This document shows positions 17,840 to 26,546 of a stretch of 41,508 nucleotides of DNA, piece by piece. Under the pieces are notes generated by a model. That model did not search any database. It saw only the letters and a list, made by a program, of their open reading frames with translations, and was not told the DNA's origin. The position numbers and the translations under genes are program-made. The stretch covers positions 1 to 41,508 of the forward strand of contig JAYVGP010000019.1 of NCBI GenBank assembly GCA_043772005.1, written 5' to 3'. This DNA comes from JAYSSF01 sp043772005 (GTDB lineage Bacteria > Patescibacteriota > Gracilibacteria > Absconditabacterales > Absconditicoccaceae). The number at the start of each line of letters is the position of its first letter. Within the stretch, counting starts at the first letter, position 1.

Positions 17840-18988
17840 ATGACATTTGACACAAAACTTGATGATAAGCAACTCAAGGTAGACTTGAGCGTAACAAATC
17901 TTGCTGATGTACTCCAGTACTGCAAGCCTAAGGAACAGCTTGTACTCCTCAAGAAATTTGGTCTATCGACTAATGGTCAAGAAATCCCATTACAAAGAAT
18001 TGGTCAAGAGTTCAATATGACAAGAGAAAGAGCAAGACAAATTGAAGCTCAAGCATTGATGCGTTTCCGTAGATTGATTGTAGGTAATGATACATATCTT
18101 AACCTTATTGATCAAGCAACTAAGATTCTTGATGAGCATGGTGGATTGATGCTTGAAGGTGAGCTTGTTGGTAAGGTAGTAGACAGTGGAGTGACTATCT
18201 TTTCATCAGCAGAAGTAAAACTCGTATTGATGTCAGACTTTACTATTACTCACCTCAGAAGAAATAAACTTCTCCATAAGAGTTTCTATATGGATCCATT
18301 GTATGAAACATTGATTAGTATTATTGCATCTGATGTAGTATCTCATTTTGAATCACAAGGTAAGTCTTCAAGTATGATTGAGTATATTGAGACTCTCAAG
18401 AAGACATACAGTGTGAAATATCCAAATGTAAAATACCTCAAGCAAAATCAATTTTATATGAATCTGTTTGCTGCTATTAGAGATGCATCAACATTTGACG
18501 GTAAAGTAGGACTTACAACATTCAAATCTGTAAATCCTAAGACTATCAAGGATAAGATTATGTATGTATTTAACATCATTGGTAAACCAATGCATTATCA
18601 AGAGATGGCAACAAAGGTGATGGAATTCTTCCCTAAGAAGCCTGTCAAAGTGAATACGGTACACAACGAAATGGTGAAGTCTAACCAAACATTTGTCAAC
18701 ATGGGACTTGGTATTTATGGTCTGAAGTCATGGGGGTATCAAGGTGGTATTGTGGCTGATATCTTGGTGAGAATCCTCAATGAACATGGTCGTCCAATGA
18801 CTATCAAGGAACTTACACAGAACGTCCTTAAAGAAAAAATGTGTAGTCCAAATACAATCCTCCTCAATCTCCACAAGCATAAAGAAAGATTTAATAAGGA
18901 TGAAAATGGTATGTATTCTCTCAAGGAAGGTACAAGTCTCGAGCCTACAAAATCAAAGAAGGGTAGAAGAAAGAAGAATGCAGCATAA
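17840..18988 (+). CDS. Sigma-70 region 4 protein fused to HARE-HTH domains, putative transcription regulator
   Basis: 382 residues. Residues 20-80 match sigma region 4: KEQLVLLKKFGLS, then IGQEFNMTRERARQIEAQAL, the DNA-recognising helix-turn-helix that contacts -35 boxes (family form: IG..F.vTRERIRQIE..AL). No region 2 is present, so it cannot act as a full sigma factor. The rest contains two winged-helix-like segments (about 225-290 and 300-360) such as PMTIKELTQNVLKE and GMYSLKEG, as in HARE-HTH domains and the RNA polymerase delta subunit RpoE. The tail is Lys-rich. Probably binds RNA polymerase or promoters. It uses no UGA in 382 codons, unlike most genes around it, which suggests high expression. 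Own promoter and strong terminator. Confidence 0.75.
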   Translation: MTFDTKLDDKQLKVDLSVTNLADVLQYCKPKEQLVLLKKFGLSTNGQEIPLQRIGQEFNMTRERARQIEAQALMRFRRLIVGNDTYLNLIDQATKILDEHGGLMLEGELVGKVVDSGVTIFSSAEVKLVLMSDFTITHLRRNKLLHKSFYMDPLYETLISIIASDVVSHFESQGKSSSMIEYIETLKKTYSVKYPNVKYLKQNQFYMNLFAAIRDASTFDGKVGLTTFKSVNPKTIKDKIMYVFNIIGKPMHYQEMATKVMEFFPKKPVKVNTVHNEMVKSNQTFVNMGLGIYGLKSWGYQGGIVADILVRILNEHGRPMTIKELTQNVLKEKMCSPNTILLNLHKHKERFNKDENGMYSLKEGTSLEPTKSKKGRRKKNAA

Positions 18989-19050
18989 ATAAATTATAAA
19001 TCACAAAGTAGAACAACAGTGAATGCCCGAGAGGGTAAAAATCATAGTAG

Positions 19051-19077
19051 TCCCGGTCTCAGATCGGGATTTTCTTT
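19051..19077 (+). terminator. Rho-independent terminator
   Basis: TCCCGGT...ATCGGGA stem followed by a T-rich run, after the sigma4/HARE-HTH gene. Confidence 0.85.
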
Positions 19078-19082
19078 TATAA

Positions 19083-19116
19083 ACCTCCCCCGACCCCTCC
19101 TTCACAAGAGGAGAGC
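19083..19116 (+). repeat. CCTCCCC-type repeat related to the DUF559-element ends
   Basis: ACCTCCCCCGACCCCTCCTT followed by CACAAGAGGAG aligns with the left end of the DUF559 element (ACCTCACCCTGA...CTCC..ACAGAGAGG). Its 3' arm GAGGAGAG lies 8-15 bases before the YigZ-like start codon and is the only plausible ribosome binding site there. Confidence 0.6.
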
Positions 19117-19124
19117 TCAAGCAC

Positions 19125-19550
19125 ATGAATCATATCCCAGCACCACTATTTCTACAACCAGAAACAACGATTAGTGAGCTCATTGTTCTCTATAATATCA
19201 TCGAAGATAAGTGAAGTAAGTATACAGTTGTGGCGGATTTATTCACTGATGAAAAGGCCCATAAATCATGGATCAGTGAGCTCAAAAAAGATAAGTACTT
19301 CCGTAACGCAACACATAATAGCTATGCACGGAGGGTGAAGCTCGAAAACGGGAGTATCGTGGAATCCTCCAATGATGATGGCGAGACATGAGCTGGTCAG
19401 ATCATTTTACGTGAGATGCAGCGTGTCAATGCGGTCAATATGATCATCGTCGTGACCAGATATTTCTGATGAGTGATGCTCTATGGGGATAGATTCAGAC
19501 ATGTGGTGGATGCGACGAAGATTATAATTAATAAGATACTAGGTTGATAA
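19125..19550 (+). CDS. YigZ / IMPACT family protein (UPF0029)
   Basis: 141 residues, about the IMPACT domain alone (the usual C-terminal DUF1949 domain is missing). Motifs: KSWISELKKDKYFRNATHNSYA, then SNDDGETGAGQIILREM and IIVVTRYFGGVMLYG (family: sDDGEPsGTAG.P and VtRYFGGi.LG.GGL). The Gly of YFGG are both UGA. Role in bacteria is unclear; eukaryotic IMPACT regulates the stress kinase GCN2. The CGG codon at residue 69 falls in ATHNSYA-x-R, where the family has Tyr/Trp. Ribosome binding seems to come from the upstream repeat. Confidence 0.85.
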
Positions 19551-19626
19551 AATTTAAATTAATGAGCTTGTTTTTTTTATCGAAAATACTTATAAAGTAT
19601 TACTCTAATTTGTTAACCTTTTCCAA

Positions 19627-20154
19627 ATGAAAAATCTTTCGATATTAGAAAAAAAATTGCGATATAGATTATTAAAGGTTATTTATTTCACTGTTTTATT
19701 GCTATTACTAGTAGCAGTAATCATATGACTTAACGAATCTTATGATAGAAAATTTAGTAATGATTTATCATATATTCAATGTAGTAATTGAACTATTTAT
19801 AACCTTTCTACAAATTCTGTATATCTGTATAGCGACTATATTAGCTCTTATGATGAAGAGAAATTTACTAACTGGTGTAATCAGAATGGTAAAAACGATA
19901 ATACATTTAAACTCGTTAGCAGATATACTGAAAAGGATTGGACGAGCATTTTTAAGTATAGCATACTATGTCTTATAGTAATGTTTTTGGTGACAGAAAT
20001 ACTTAAAAGAATTTTGTATTATATTGTTCTTGGTGCCATTCTTCCATCAAATAGCCCAGAGATTTATTCGGAATCTAAACAATGTCCATATTGTTGAAAT
20101 AATATCTTGAAATCTGCAAGAAAATGTAAATTTTGTAAAGAGTGGGTAAGTTAG
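19627..20154 (+). CDS. Membrane protein with C-terminal zinc ribbon
   Basis: 175 residues. Two membrane helices (about 15-36 and 113-140) flank an 80-residue Tyr/Ser/Asn-rich extracytoplasmic region with three Cys. The C-terminal tail has CPYCGNNILKSARKCKFCKEW, a zinc ribbon of the type also seen in the two convergent genes downstream. AT-rich. Function not recognised. The TAG stop overlaps the TAA stop of the convergent gene on the other strand. Confidence 0.6.
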
Positions 20155-20498
20155 AGGCTATATACTATTAATCATAAGATAGTTAATCATCATATTCGTT
20201 GTCGAATCTTTTGCCAGCCATGTAGCTCATACTTACCATAAAACCTATAACTATTATCTGATAATTGTATTAGATCGTATCTAATTAACGGTAGAATTGG
20301 TATGAAGATTACTACAAAGTATAAAGTATCTCAGTATATTTTGAAACCTATTCAGTTTAGAGTATAGAGCCAAGGAGCTTTTGTTTTTTTAGTTTTTTTT
20401 CAAGTATTAATTTCTTTATGGTCAAGAAATGTTCAACAATGTCTACACTTGATTGCTGAATCTTGTATTTCTTCTGCACAAAAAGGGCAAATTTTCAT
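20151..20498 (-). CDS. Zinc-ribbon membrane protein (duplicate N-terminus)
   Basis: 115 residues. Residues 1-21 are a zinc ribbon (CPFC...CRHCG) nearly identical to that of the upstream gene, then a Lys-rich spacer, one membrane helix (about 60-75) and a second hydrophobic C-terminal stretch (103-115). The start lies eight bases after the stop of the upstream zinc-ribbon gene, so they form one operon. The first 56 bases match 20943-20998 with two synonymous differences, a recent duplication or gene conversion. Overlaps the convergent gene by four bases. Confidence 0.6.
20443..20498 (-). repeat. 56-bp direct repeat, copy 1 (start of the 115-residue gene)
   Basis: Matches 20943-20998 at 54 of 56 positions, exactly 500 bp apart. 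Confidence 0.9.
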
Positions 20499-20506
20499 TT
20501 TTGCTT

Positions 20507-20998
20507 TTATGAACTGAATATTAAAAACTTTTCTATATTTTCACTAATTTCACTTTGATAGGCCTCAATGTAGATTCAAAAGAAATCTTTATCATATCAC
20601 ATTAGATATGCATCTATATTAATTGTTATGTCATCTGATTCTGTAGAATATCGTTTTGATATGTTTGTAGTTGAGTTAATGGTGTTTATTATTTGAAAGT
20701 ATTCTAAATTAGAATTAATTTCAGCGGTATTTCATAAAGCATAACTAGAATTTAAATATATTATATGTCATTTTGTACTAGTACTGATGGTTATATTAGC
20801 TCTAGTATGATGTCTACATATTAGTATAGTGTTTTGATCAGAACTATATTCGCACTCATATCCTAAATAGGATAGATGTTCTTTTATGGATTTAATAGTC
20901 TCATTTTCTGTCGATATAGAATCTAGCGATTCACTACAATACCTACACTTGATTGCTGAATCTTGTATTTCTTCTGCGCAAAAGGGGCAAATTTTCAT
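20507..20998 (-). CDS. Zinc-ribbon protein with YbjN-like domain
   Basis: 163 residues. Zinc ribbon at 3-23 (CPFCAEE...KCRYC) followed by a 130-residue alpha/beta domain that begins with a helix (SIKEHLSYLGYECEY) and has alternating strands and a long C-terminal helix (YQSEISENIEKFLIF). The pattern resembles YbjN/type III chaperone-like domains, only a weak call. Four in-frame UGA. No signal sequence. First gene of a pair with the 115-residue protein. Confidence 0.5.
20943..20998 (-). repeat. 56-bp direct repeat, copy 2 (start of the 163-residue gene)
   Basis: Same orientation as copy 1. The two differences are synonymous in both reading frames (CCT/CCC and TGT/TGC). Confidence 0.9.
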
Positions 20999-21066
20999 AG
21001 ATATTGAAGTAAATAGTAAAATAGTATCCTAACGGATATATCTTTTTTTTGAGGATTTGCAAATTA

Positions 21067-23025
21067 CTATTTCATCAATCTAATAGGATACTCCTCAGGA
21101 ATTCGGTAACCCTTGATTGCGGTCAGACACTTCATAATATTCCTCTGCCAGTTGATCTCACTGGATGCGTAGATGGCTCACTTTTTGTTACCATATCAGG
21201 AGAGGTTATAGAGGGTTGGATAGTTTCATAGATATTCGTTCTCTAGGGCATAGAAGATGAGGGATGCTCATTCGAGTGGTCCTCATAGATCAATACGATC
21301 TCAGCGATCATTGTTACCTACGTTACCTACGTTCCACGATGATGAGAGGTTGCGTCCCATACTACTTTCGGCAGTAGCGATGCAGATACCCATATCCATA
21401 TCTACTGCATGTCCAGCAGCAGCATCTTGCCATAGACTGAGTTTTGCAAAATCCCCAAATCCATAAGTAGATAGATACTGACTCCTTCTCTCGTTGAGAG
21501 TATTTCATTGCATAATTTTGACGTCACTGAGATCAATGTTTCTGCTTGCTTTGTCAGTGAGATATTTGATCTCAAACTCAAGTGGGATAGCATTACGGTT
21601 CTGTATGACACTGAGATCTACCACTGATAATGGATTGATTGCTTGTCAGTTTTTGAATACTTCAAAGTGTACTTTGGGTCCAGGTGAGGCAAATCATGCG
21701 CCTCTTGTACCTGGTTCACCACCACTGGAGCCAATAAGTTGACCTCTTTGGATCACTTGTCATTCGCTGACGATGATCTTGTTTAGTGACGTGATGAGGG
21801 TTACATATCATGCTGGGTGTGCGATTACTACCCAGTTGAGACCGATACCATCTTTGTTGTTGACTTGATGGACAACTCATGGACCGGGACTATATATGGG
21901 AGTAAACTGTGCAGCAGAGATATCAATACCCAAGTTGTCAGATCCATAATAATCACTATATTTGACATCATTGTATGAACCTACAATCTGATAGACAGGT
22001 AGTACTGGCCATGAGAGATAGTTGCTTGCATCGAGTGCGATATGATCTACTGTTTGGTTGAGCTTGGAAGTGAGAGGTCCATCAGCAATGCTAGCTTCAT
22101 GAGCTTGTCCAATACGAGCTCTGAGGTCTTGGAGTAGTGCTTGTTTGTCTTCACTTAAGTTGCCTATTTGATCATTGAGTTTGATTTTATCTTGACGATA
22201 GAGGTTAAGGAAGTCAAGGAGATATTGCCTTTGTTGATTGAGAAGCTCTACTTCTTCGTTCATCTTTGCTACTTCATCTCTGTATTTAACTCTAAATGTG
22301 TCTACCGTTTTTTGGCGCTTATCTAGCTCGAGTTGTTTGGTCTGCATGAGTTCGATAAGCTGATCAAACCTAAAAGTCAGAATTTTGATTAATTCCTCAG
22401 AAGATAGCGTATTGGCGATATTATCAGACTTTACAAGTAGTTTGACTTCGTCGATTTCCATTTGATCATCGTAGTACTCATTGTTGAGCCTATAGAGTAC
22501 CGTTGCAAATCTGACAAGCATTGCTTTGACATCTTCTACCTCTGTTTTGAGTGATTCAGATTCTTTTTGAAGCTCAACATAGCTTTTGGTATAGAGTTTG
22601 ATCTTGGCGACACGATCGGTGATAGCTGCTTTGGTATGTACTGATTGATCTACAACTTGCTGCATTGTAGTCTTGATTTCGTCGTATTTTGCATTCACAT
22701 TTTGGCGTTGATCACTAATTTTGGTAAATTCATCAGAGATATTGGAGAGTTGTGCTGTAATATCTTCGATTTCTGACTGAGTCTTGTCGAGGTCTACATC
22801 ATCGAGGCTGGTACTTTTATTATAGAGTTCCATGAGAGCTTCCTGATCTCTTTCTTTGAGTTTCTGCATAAAATTTGACCTTGTGCTGATCTTGTCGTAA
22901 AGTGAATTAGATGGTTGTGATGCTGAATCAGTACCCGTGCCCGTGAGATCTCCACTTGCAGCAAGTACAATATTGGTAGAGTAGATTACGAGAGTTAGAA
23001 TAGTGATGAGTTTGTAGATACGCAT
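21067..23025 (-). CDS. EnvC-like exported protein: coiled coil, degenerate LytM (M23) domain and C-terminal transglycosylase-like domain
   Basis: 652 residues. Signal peptide at 1-23. A long coiled coil (about 45-320) in the style of EnvC/PcsB is followed by an M23 fold (about 350-480). Its zinc ligands look lost: the first His is Asn in DNLGIDIS, and the HxH motif is KVH in GPKVHFEVFKNG. Such domains activate amidases instead of cutting peptidoglycan. The last 150 residues resemble a lysozyme-like/glucosaminidase domain: MGICIATAESSMGRNL, then WNVGNVGNNDRGD and an ALENEYLGNY-type helix, with the Glu in TAES as likely acid. Probably works in wall cleavage at division. ATG at 23025 preferred over the upstream in-frame TTG. 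About a dozen UGA, mostly in the C-terminal half. Confidence 0.8.
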
Positions 23026-23083
23026 GATGATTTCCAATAATAAAGACTTTGTATTTATTATACGACCAAATGCTTATTTTGAC

Positions 23084-23105
23084 AAAAAAATCCCCGTAAG
23101 GGGAT
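23084..23105 (-). terminator. Rho-independent terminator after def
   Basis: On the minus strand ATCCCC-TTAC-GGGGAT followed by six or more T, between the deformylase stop and the EnvC-like start. Confidence 0.85.
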
Positions 23106-23187
23106 CATTGTAGATTGACATTTTTGTTGTTATTGGTCAGGAAGTTTTTAATTTCCTTCTAGTGAAATAGTTTGTGAGGACACTATT

Positions 23188-23685
23188 CTACTCGTGTCTA
23201 ATGTCTGTTGCTTTGTCGATAAACAAAACTCCATTGAGATGGTCGATCTCATGTTGTACAATAACTGCATCAAGTCATGATAATTGTTTGGATTCTGACT
23301 TACCTTGTAATGTGATATGTTGGACGGTAATTTGTTTGTATCTTTCTACATTTCCAAAGATTCATGGAAGTGATAAACATCATTCCTCATCGATTTGAAT
23401 ACTGTCACTATGAGCAATAATCTCAGGGTTGATCATCATAGTAGTAGTTTTGAGCTTGTAATCTCATTTGACGATTTTCCACTGGGTCGTAGCGATCAAT
23501 CTAATCGTGAAACCCAACTGTGGTGCTGCAAGTCAGACCCCATCATATTCATGGACAAGCTCAGACATTGCTTTTGCAAGTTTGCGGATAGTGGGAGTGA
23601 TTGTATCAATTGGAGTACACTTGGTCCTAAGAGCGAGCTTATTTTGACCAATGACGAGAGGGTATTTGGACTTGATAGAAGACAT
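23188..23685 (-). CDS. def: Peptide deformylase
   Basis: 165 residues, normal length. All three family motifs are present: GVGLAAPQ (first Gly of GL is UGA), EEGCLSLPG with the metal-binding Cys, and QHEIDHLNG with the two His ligands and catalytic Glu. It removes the formyl group from nascent N-terminal Met on the ribosome. ATG at 23685 is chosen since the segment upstream belongs to the preceding gene's end. It is 22 bases downstream of the CutA-like gene on the same strand and ends before a terminator. Confidence 0.96.
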
Positions 23686-23707
23686 TGTGGTTTGAAAGTA
23701 ATAAGGT

Positions 23708-23977
23708 TTATAAAGTAGCAATATCGCTAACTCGATGATCAATTCTCCATGTGGGTATAAGTTTATCAAGCATAATAGTCAGCTTATTTGATTCTTCAAA
23801 TTGGATCTGTATGAGTTTGTGTTGAGTCTTGGTAAGTCATTTACTATCACTGGGACGATAGCTATGGATATAGTTGGATACGAGAATATTGCCACATGCT
23901 CATGATTTGAGGAGTCATTGGCAGGCCTGCTTGAGTTTGCGACCGTCGTCAGCATATATGATTGAAAGGAGCTTCAT
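23708..23977 (-). CDS. CutA-like small protein
   Basis: 89 residues. The layout matches the CutA1 ferredoxin-like fold: a short strand, a helix LKQACQGLLKSGACGNILVS (family: A..iA..Lle.rLAAcvni), then a SYRPSDSKG turn, a strand LIQIQFEES and a helix. CutA trimers bind divalent metals, but the usual YxWxG and HPYExP motifs are weak here, so the call is tentative. Upstream partner of def in a minus-strand pair, divergent from rlmH. Confidence 0.45.
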
Positions 23978-24035
23978 GATCACTAGAATAGATAATAGTT
24001 GATTATTGTGATTTATTATATTGTTTCAAGTATAA

Positions 24036-24482
24036 ATGAAGATTGAGATCGTGAGTATTAGTGATTCTGACAAACATTTTGTATCTGCAATTGCTGAATA
24101 TGTCAAGCGTCTCGGTGCAGACGTGAGTCTTGTTGATCTTAAACCAGTTAAGCACGGTACTCGTGAACAGATTATCGCAGCGGAGACACAGCTCATTATG
24201 GATCAAATTGCTAAGAAACCAGTCGCGACATATCTTCTCTCCAAAGAATGAAAACCAGTGACCACTGAAGAATTTGGAGCACTAATCCCCAAGCATGATC
24301 ATCATGTACGTTTTGTTATCTGATGACCATATGGACTCGAGGAGTGATTATTGCTTCCATTGATTCAAGGTAGACTTGGATTTGGTCAGATCACAATGCC
24401 TCATGGTTTGGCCAAATTGGTATTGATAGAACAGGTTTATCGTGCGCAACAGATCATGCAGGGGAGGAGCTATCATTATTAG
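24036..24482 (+). CDS. rlmH: 23S rRNA (pseudouridine1915-N3)-methyltransferase RlmH
   Basis: 148 residues, usual size about 155. SPOUT-family protein: N-terminal KIEIVSISDSDKHF strand-helix, ATYLLSKEGK, then the SAM-binding knot FVIGGPYGLEEGLLL and the diagnostic TMPHGLAKLVLIEQVYRAQQI with YHY at the end (family: T.pH.l.R..L.EQ.YRA..I..G.pYH). Methylates pseudouridine 1915 of helix 69. The GG of the knot is two UGA codons. Single gene, with the tRNA behind it on the other strand. Confidence 0.93.
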
Positions 24483-24520
24483 ATAAAAATAAAAATCCAG
24501 CTCAGAAACCGAATTTTGAT

Positions 24521-24591
24521 CAAGAGCAGTAGGAATCGGACCTACGATATCGGCTTCGGAGACCGATGTGTTACCATTACACTATGCTCTT
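24521..24591 (-). tRNA. tRNA-Trp-like tRNA with CCG anticodon (predicted to read CGG, probably as Trp)
   Basis: 71 bases folding as a full cloverleaf on the minus strand: acceptor AAGAGCA/TGCTCTT, D-arm GTGT-AATGGTA-ACAC, anticodon arm TCGGT-CTCCGAA-GCCGA, four-base variable loop, T-arm GTAGG-TCCGATT-CCTAC, discriminator G73; CCA is not encoded. The loop CTCCGAA gives anticodon CCG, which pairs with CGG. By anticodon alone it would be tRNA-Arg. However A1-U72, G73, the AATGGTA D-loop and the arm CGGT-CTCC-AA (E. coli tRNA-Trp has CCGGT-CTCCAAA-ACCGG) are Trp features, differing in one anticodon base. Position 55 is C instead of the near-universal U. Confidence 0.85.
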
Positions 24592-24609
24592 ATTGGAGAC
24601 TAGAGATTT

Positions 24610-25407
24610 CTAGTCAATGCTGACTTGTTTGATTTCACTATTCTGACCTCTTGTAAACATCCACCAGAGTTTCTTGTTTTGCTGTAGGTCGCGTAGAGTA
24701 CCAGTATTATGGATAGCAACACTATAGGTTCAAGAATATTCAGGAGAAATAAGGTTTTCGAATATTGATTTAAGTGTATCGCTACGATGCCGTTTGATGT
24801 GACGGCAGTGGTGAGTTCGACTTACATCGCAAGCGTAATATGCCCAGTCAAGTCAGATCACTGTATCTACACTAGCATCTTTGAGTGGCCTAAGAATGGA
24901 CTTAATGAGCTGATTACATGTAGGATGATCTGGTTTGTGATTGTTGAGTCGGTGGGGGAGGTGAATATCATTGTTGCTCCAAATTGGGAAATTTGGGTTG
25001 AAGTGATGGTTGTTGATTTGCTTCGGGATTACAGTATATGATGACTTTATTTCTCACCAGTGAATATTGATTGACTCACATTGTATATAGTTTCCTGTAA
25101 ATCAGATTTTGCCTACGGTACTGTGTTGAAGCACGTGGGTGAGATAATTTTGAAATATTGGAGTGATCTGTGGATATTGAGTGCTGTAATGTAGTTCAAT
25201 TACTGGCGGGCAAATAATATGATCTACTCACTGAGCTACAAGATATTCAAGTCACTGCTTCATCATAGTATGATGATGAGAAAGAGTAGTCTGACTACTA
25301 TTTTGGTGCAGTTGATCTCGATAGATGATATACTCGTGATTGTGATGGCCCATCCACTGCCAGCAGTATAGTGAGCTATAAGTGTCAATTAGTAGTCAAA
25401 TTCTCAT
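24610..25407 (-). CDS. Aspartate/glutamate racemase-like protein (weak)
   Basis: 265 residues, no signal peptide. The N-terminal half follows the racemase fold: GLLIDTYSS at the start (family iDSG.GG), EYIIYRDQL, then helix MMKQGLEYLVAQGVDHIICPP (family: ll..gvd.ivlaCNT; here CPP) and KIGFTGNYIQ (family IGviaT..T). The second half is divergent but has DWAYYACDVSRTHHC. Catalytic Cys positions are partly different, so activity is unsure. Its ATG overlaps the end of the upstream gene by 19 bases, so they are translated together. Confidence 0.4.
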
Positions 25408-25904
25408 TTCTGTAACATAGTATAAAATGGCATTAGTTCATTGAAATTCTGTGCTTCAAATATGAGGTTAATTGTCTCAAGTTTAAGTTTATCGCTTCTG
25501 TATTTTTTATTAATTCTCAACACGGCTTCATGATCTCCTTCTTGGATAGCTGATTCAAGTGCTTTGTCACGTCTTTCAAGATTCTTGGTAAGATTTTGCC
25601 TGGTGATTTTATAGCGATAGCGCACATAGATCATTGTTTTACGAAATAAATCTGTTTCAAACTTATTCATTGATTTGAGGATTTGTGTATGGAGGATCCT
25701 GGATTGAAGTAGTTTTGGTTGTACTTCATCTAAATATGAGTTCCAATATTCACTATATTCATTTTGATTGGCGAGATTGAGTTGGGCTGTTTTTGCTTGT
25801 TGACTATAGGTATTGATGTTTTGGTCAAGTATCTTGAGATATGAAAGACAGGTGCGATCTCCAGATGTATTAGCTTTTGTGGTAATGGTAATGCGGTTGC
25901 TCAC
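25389..25904 (-). CDS. Hypothetical coiled-coil protein, 171 residues
   Basis: GTG start at 25904 is chosen as the first start codon in the frame; no ATG exists upstream in frame nearby. Almost fully helical and highly charged (ITRQNLTKNLERRDKALESA), likely soluble. One UGA near the end, after which the frame goes on for four residues to TAA, overlapping the next gene by 19 bases. No family recognised. Confidence 0.5.
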
Positions 25905-26066
25905 CTGTATATTACAATAATATTTGTATTCAAAATATCCATAACTAACATTAAATCTTGTGACTAAGCATCACAGTATAATACAGCATCAGATAAGCCT
26001 CAATTTTGTTGGGATGAATCAGAATTTATACAATTTCATGGTTTATAGTATGGTAGTGATTACTTT

Positions 26067-26522
26067 TTATTGATTAAGTATGTTTTGATGTCATACACGG
26101 AATATTTCTCTCATGCTTGGATATAGGATTAGTCATGCTATTTCTTGAATTGTTGCTCGCTTATATACACCAACAAATCACTCTACTGCTTGTATATTAA
26201 CGTCTTCTGGTTGACCAATATGGTGGACTAGGTAATATGTTACTTCTTTTTCGTGAAATCATTGTCCAAAATTAATATTTTTGATTTGGAGTTCTCCAAG
26301 TTTTTCTTTGACATTGAGATTAATTGGATTGAGTCAGGTTTCTTCTTTTATTTCTCTAATACATGTCTGTTCAGGAGTCTCTCATGCTTCTACCTTGCCT
26401 TTCGGAGCTACTCGCTCAATTTTTTTACTACGAGCATGTCTTTTGATGATGAGGAATCTAGGTTGACCATCATCACCGATATGATAGACTACTCCGCCTA
26501 CACTATGTAATTGTTTTGGCAT
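26067..26522 (-). CDS. Nudix hydrolase
   Basis: 151 residues. The Nudix box is complete: GKVEAGETPEQTCIREIKEETG (GX5EX7REUXEEXGU, with one Gly as UGA), preceded by PKG and followed by a Leu. It hydrolyses nucleoside diphosphates linked to another group, Mg-dependent; substrate not readable, though the PKG context is common in Ap4A/ADP-ribose-type enzymes. Two CGA codons lie at the positions where such enzymes carry Trp: IE-CGA-VAPKG (26412-26414, family W.lPKG) and YK-CGA-ATIQEI (26157-26159, family W....EA). The 160 bases after its stop show no gene. Confidence 0.9.
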
Positions 26523-26546
26523 TGGAAATTAGATTAGGGGACAAAT

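Noticed and set aside
23533..23769. A longer N-terminus for peptide deformylase
   Set aside because: The extension overlaps the end of the CutA-like gene; ATG at 23685 gives the standard Def start.
24521..24591. Plain tRNA-Arg(CCG)
   Set aside because: The anticodon alone says Arg, but acceptor, discriminator and anticodon arm look like tRNA-Trp and CGG sits at a Trp column in the PKD gene. Kept as the alternative.
25905..26066. Short gene between the Nudix gene and the coiled-coil gene
   Set aside because: No start codon with plausible coding frame; treated as non-coding.
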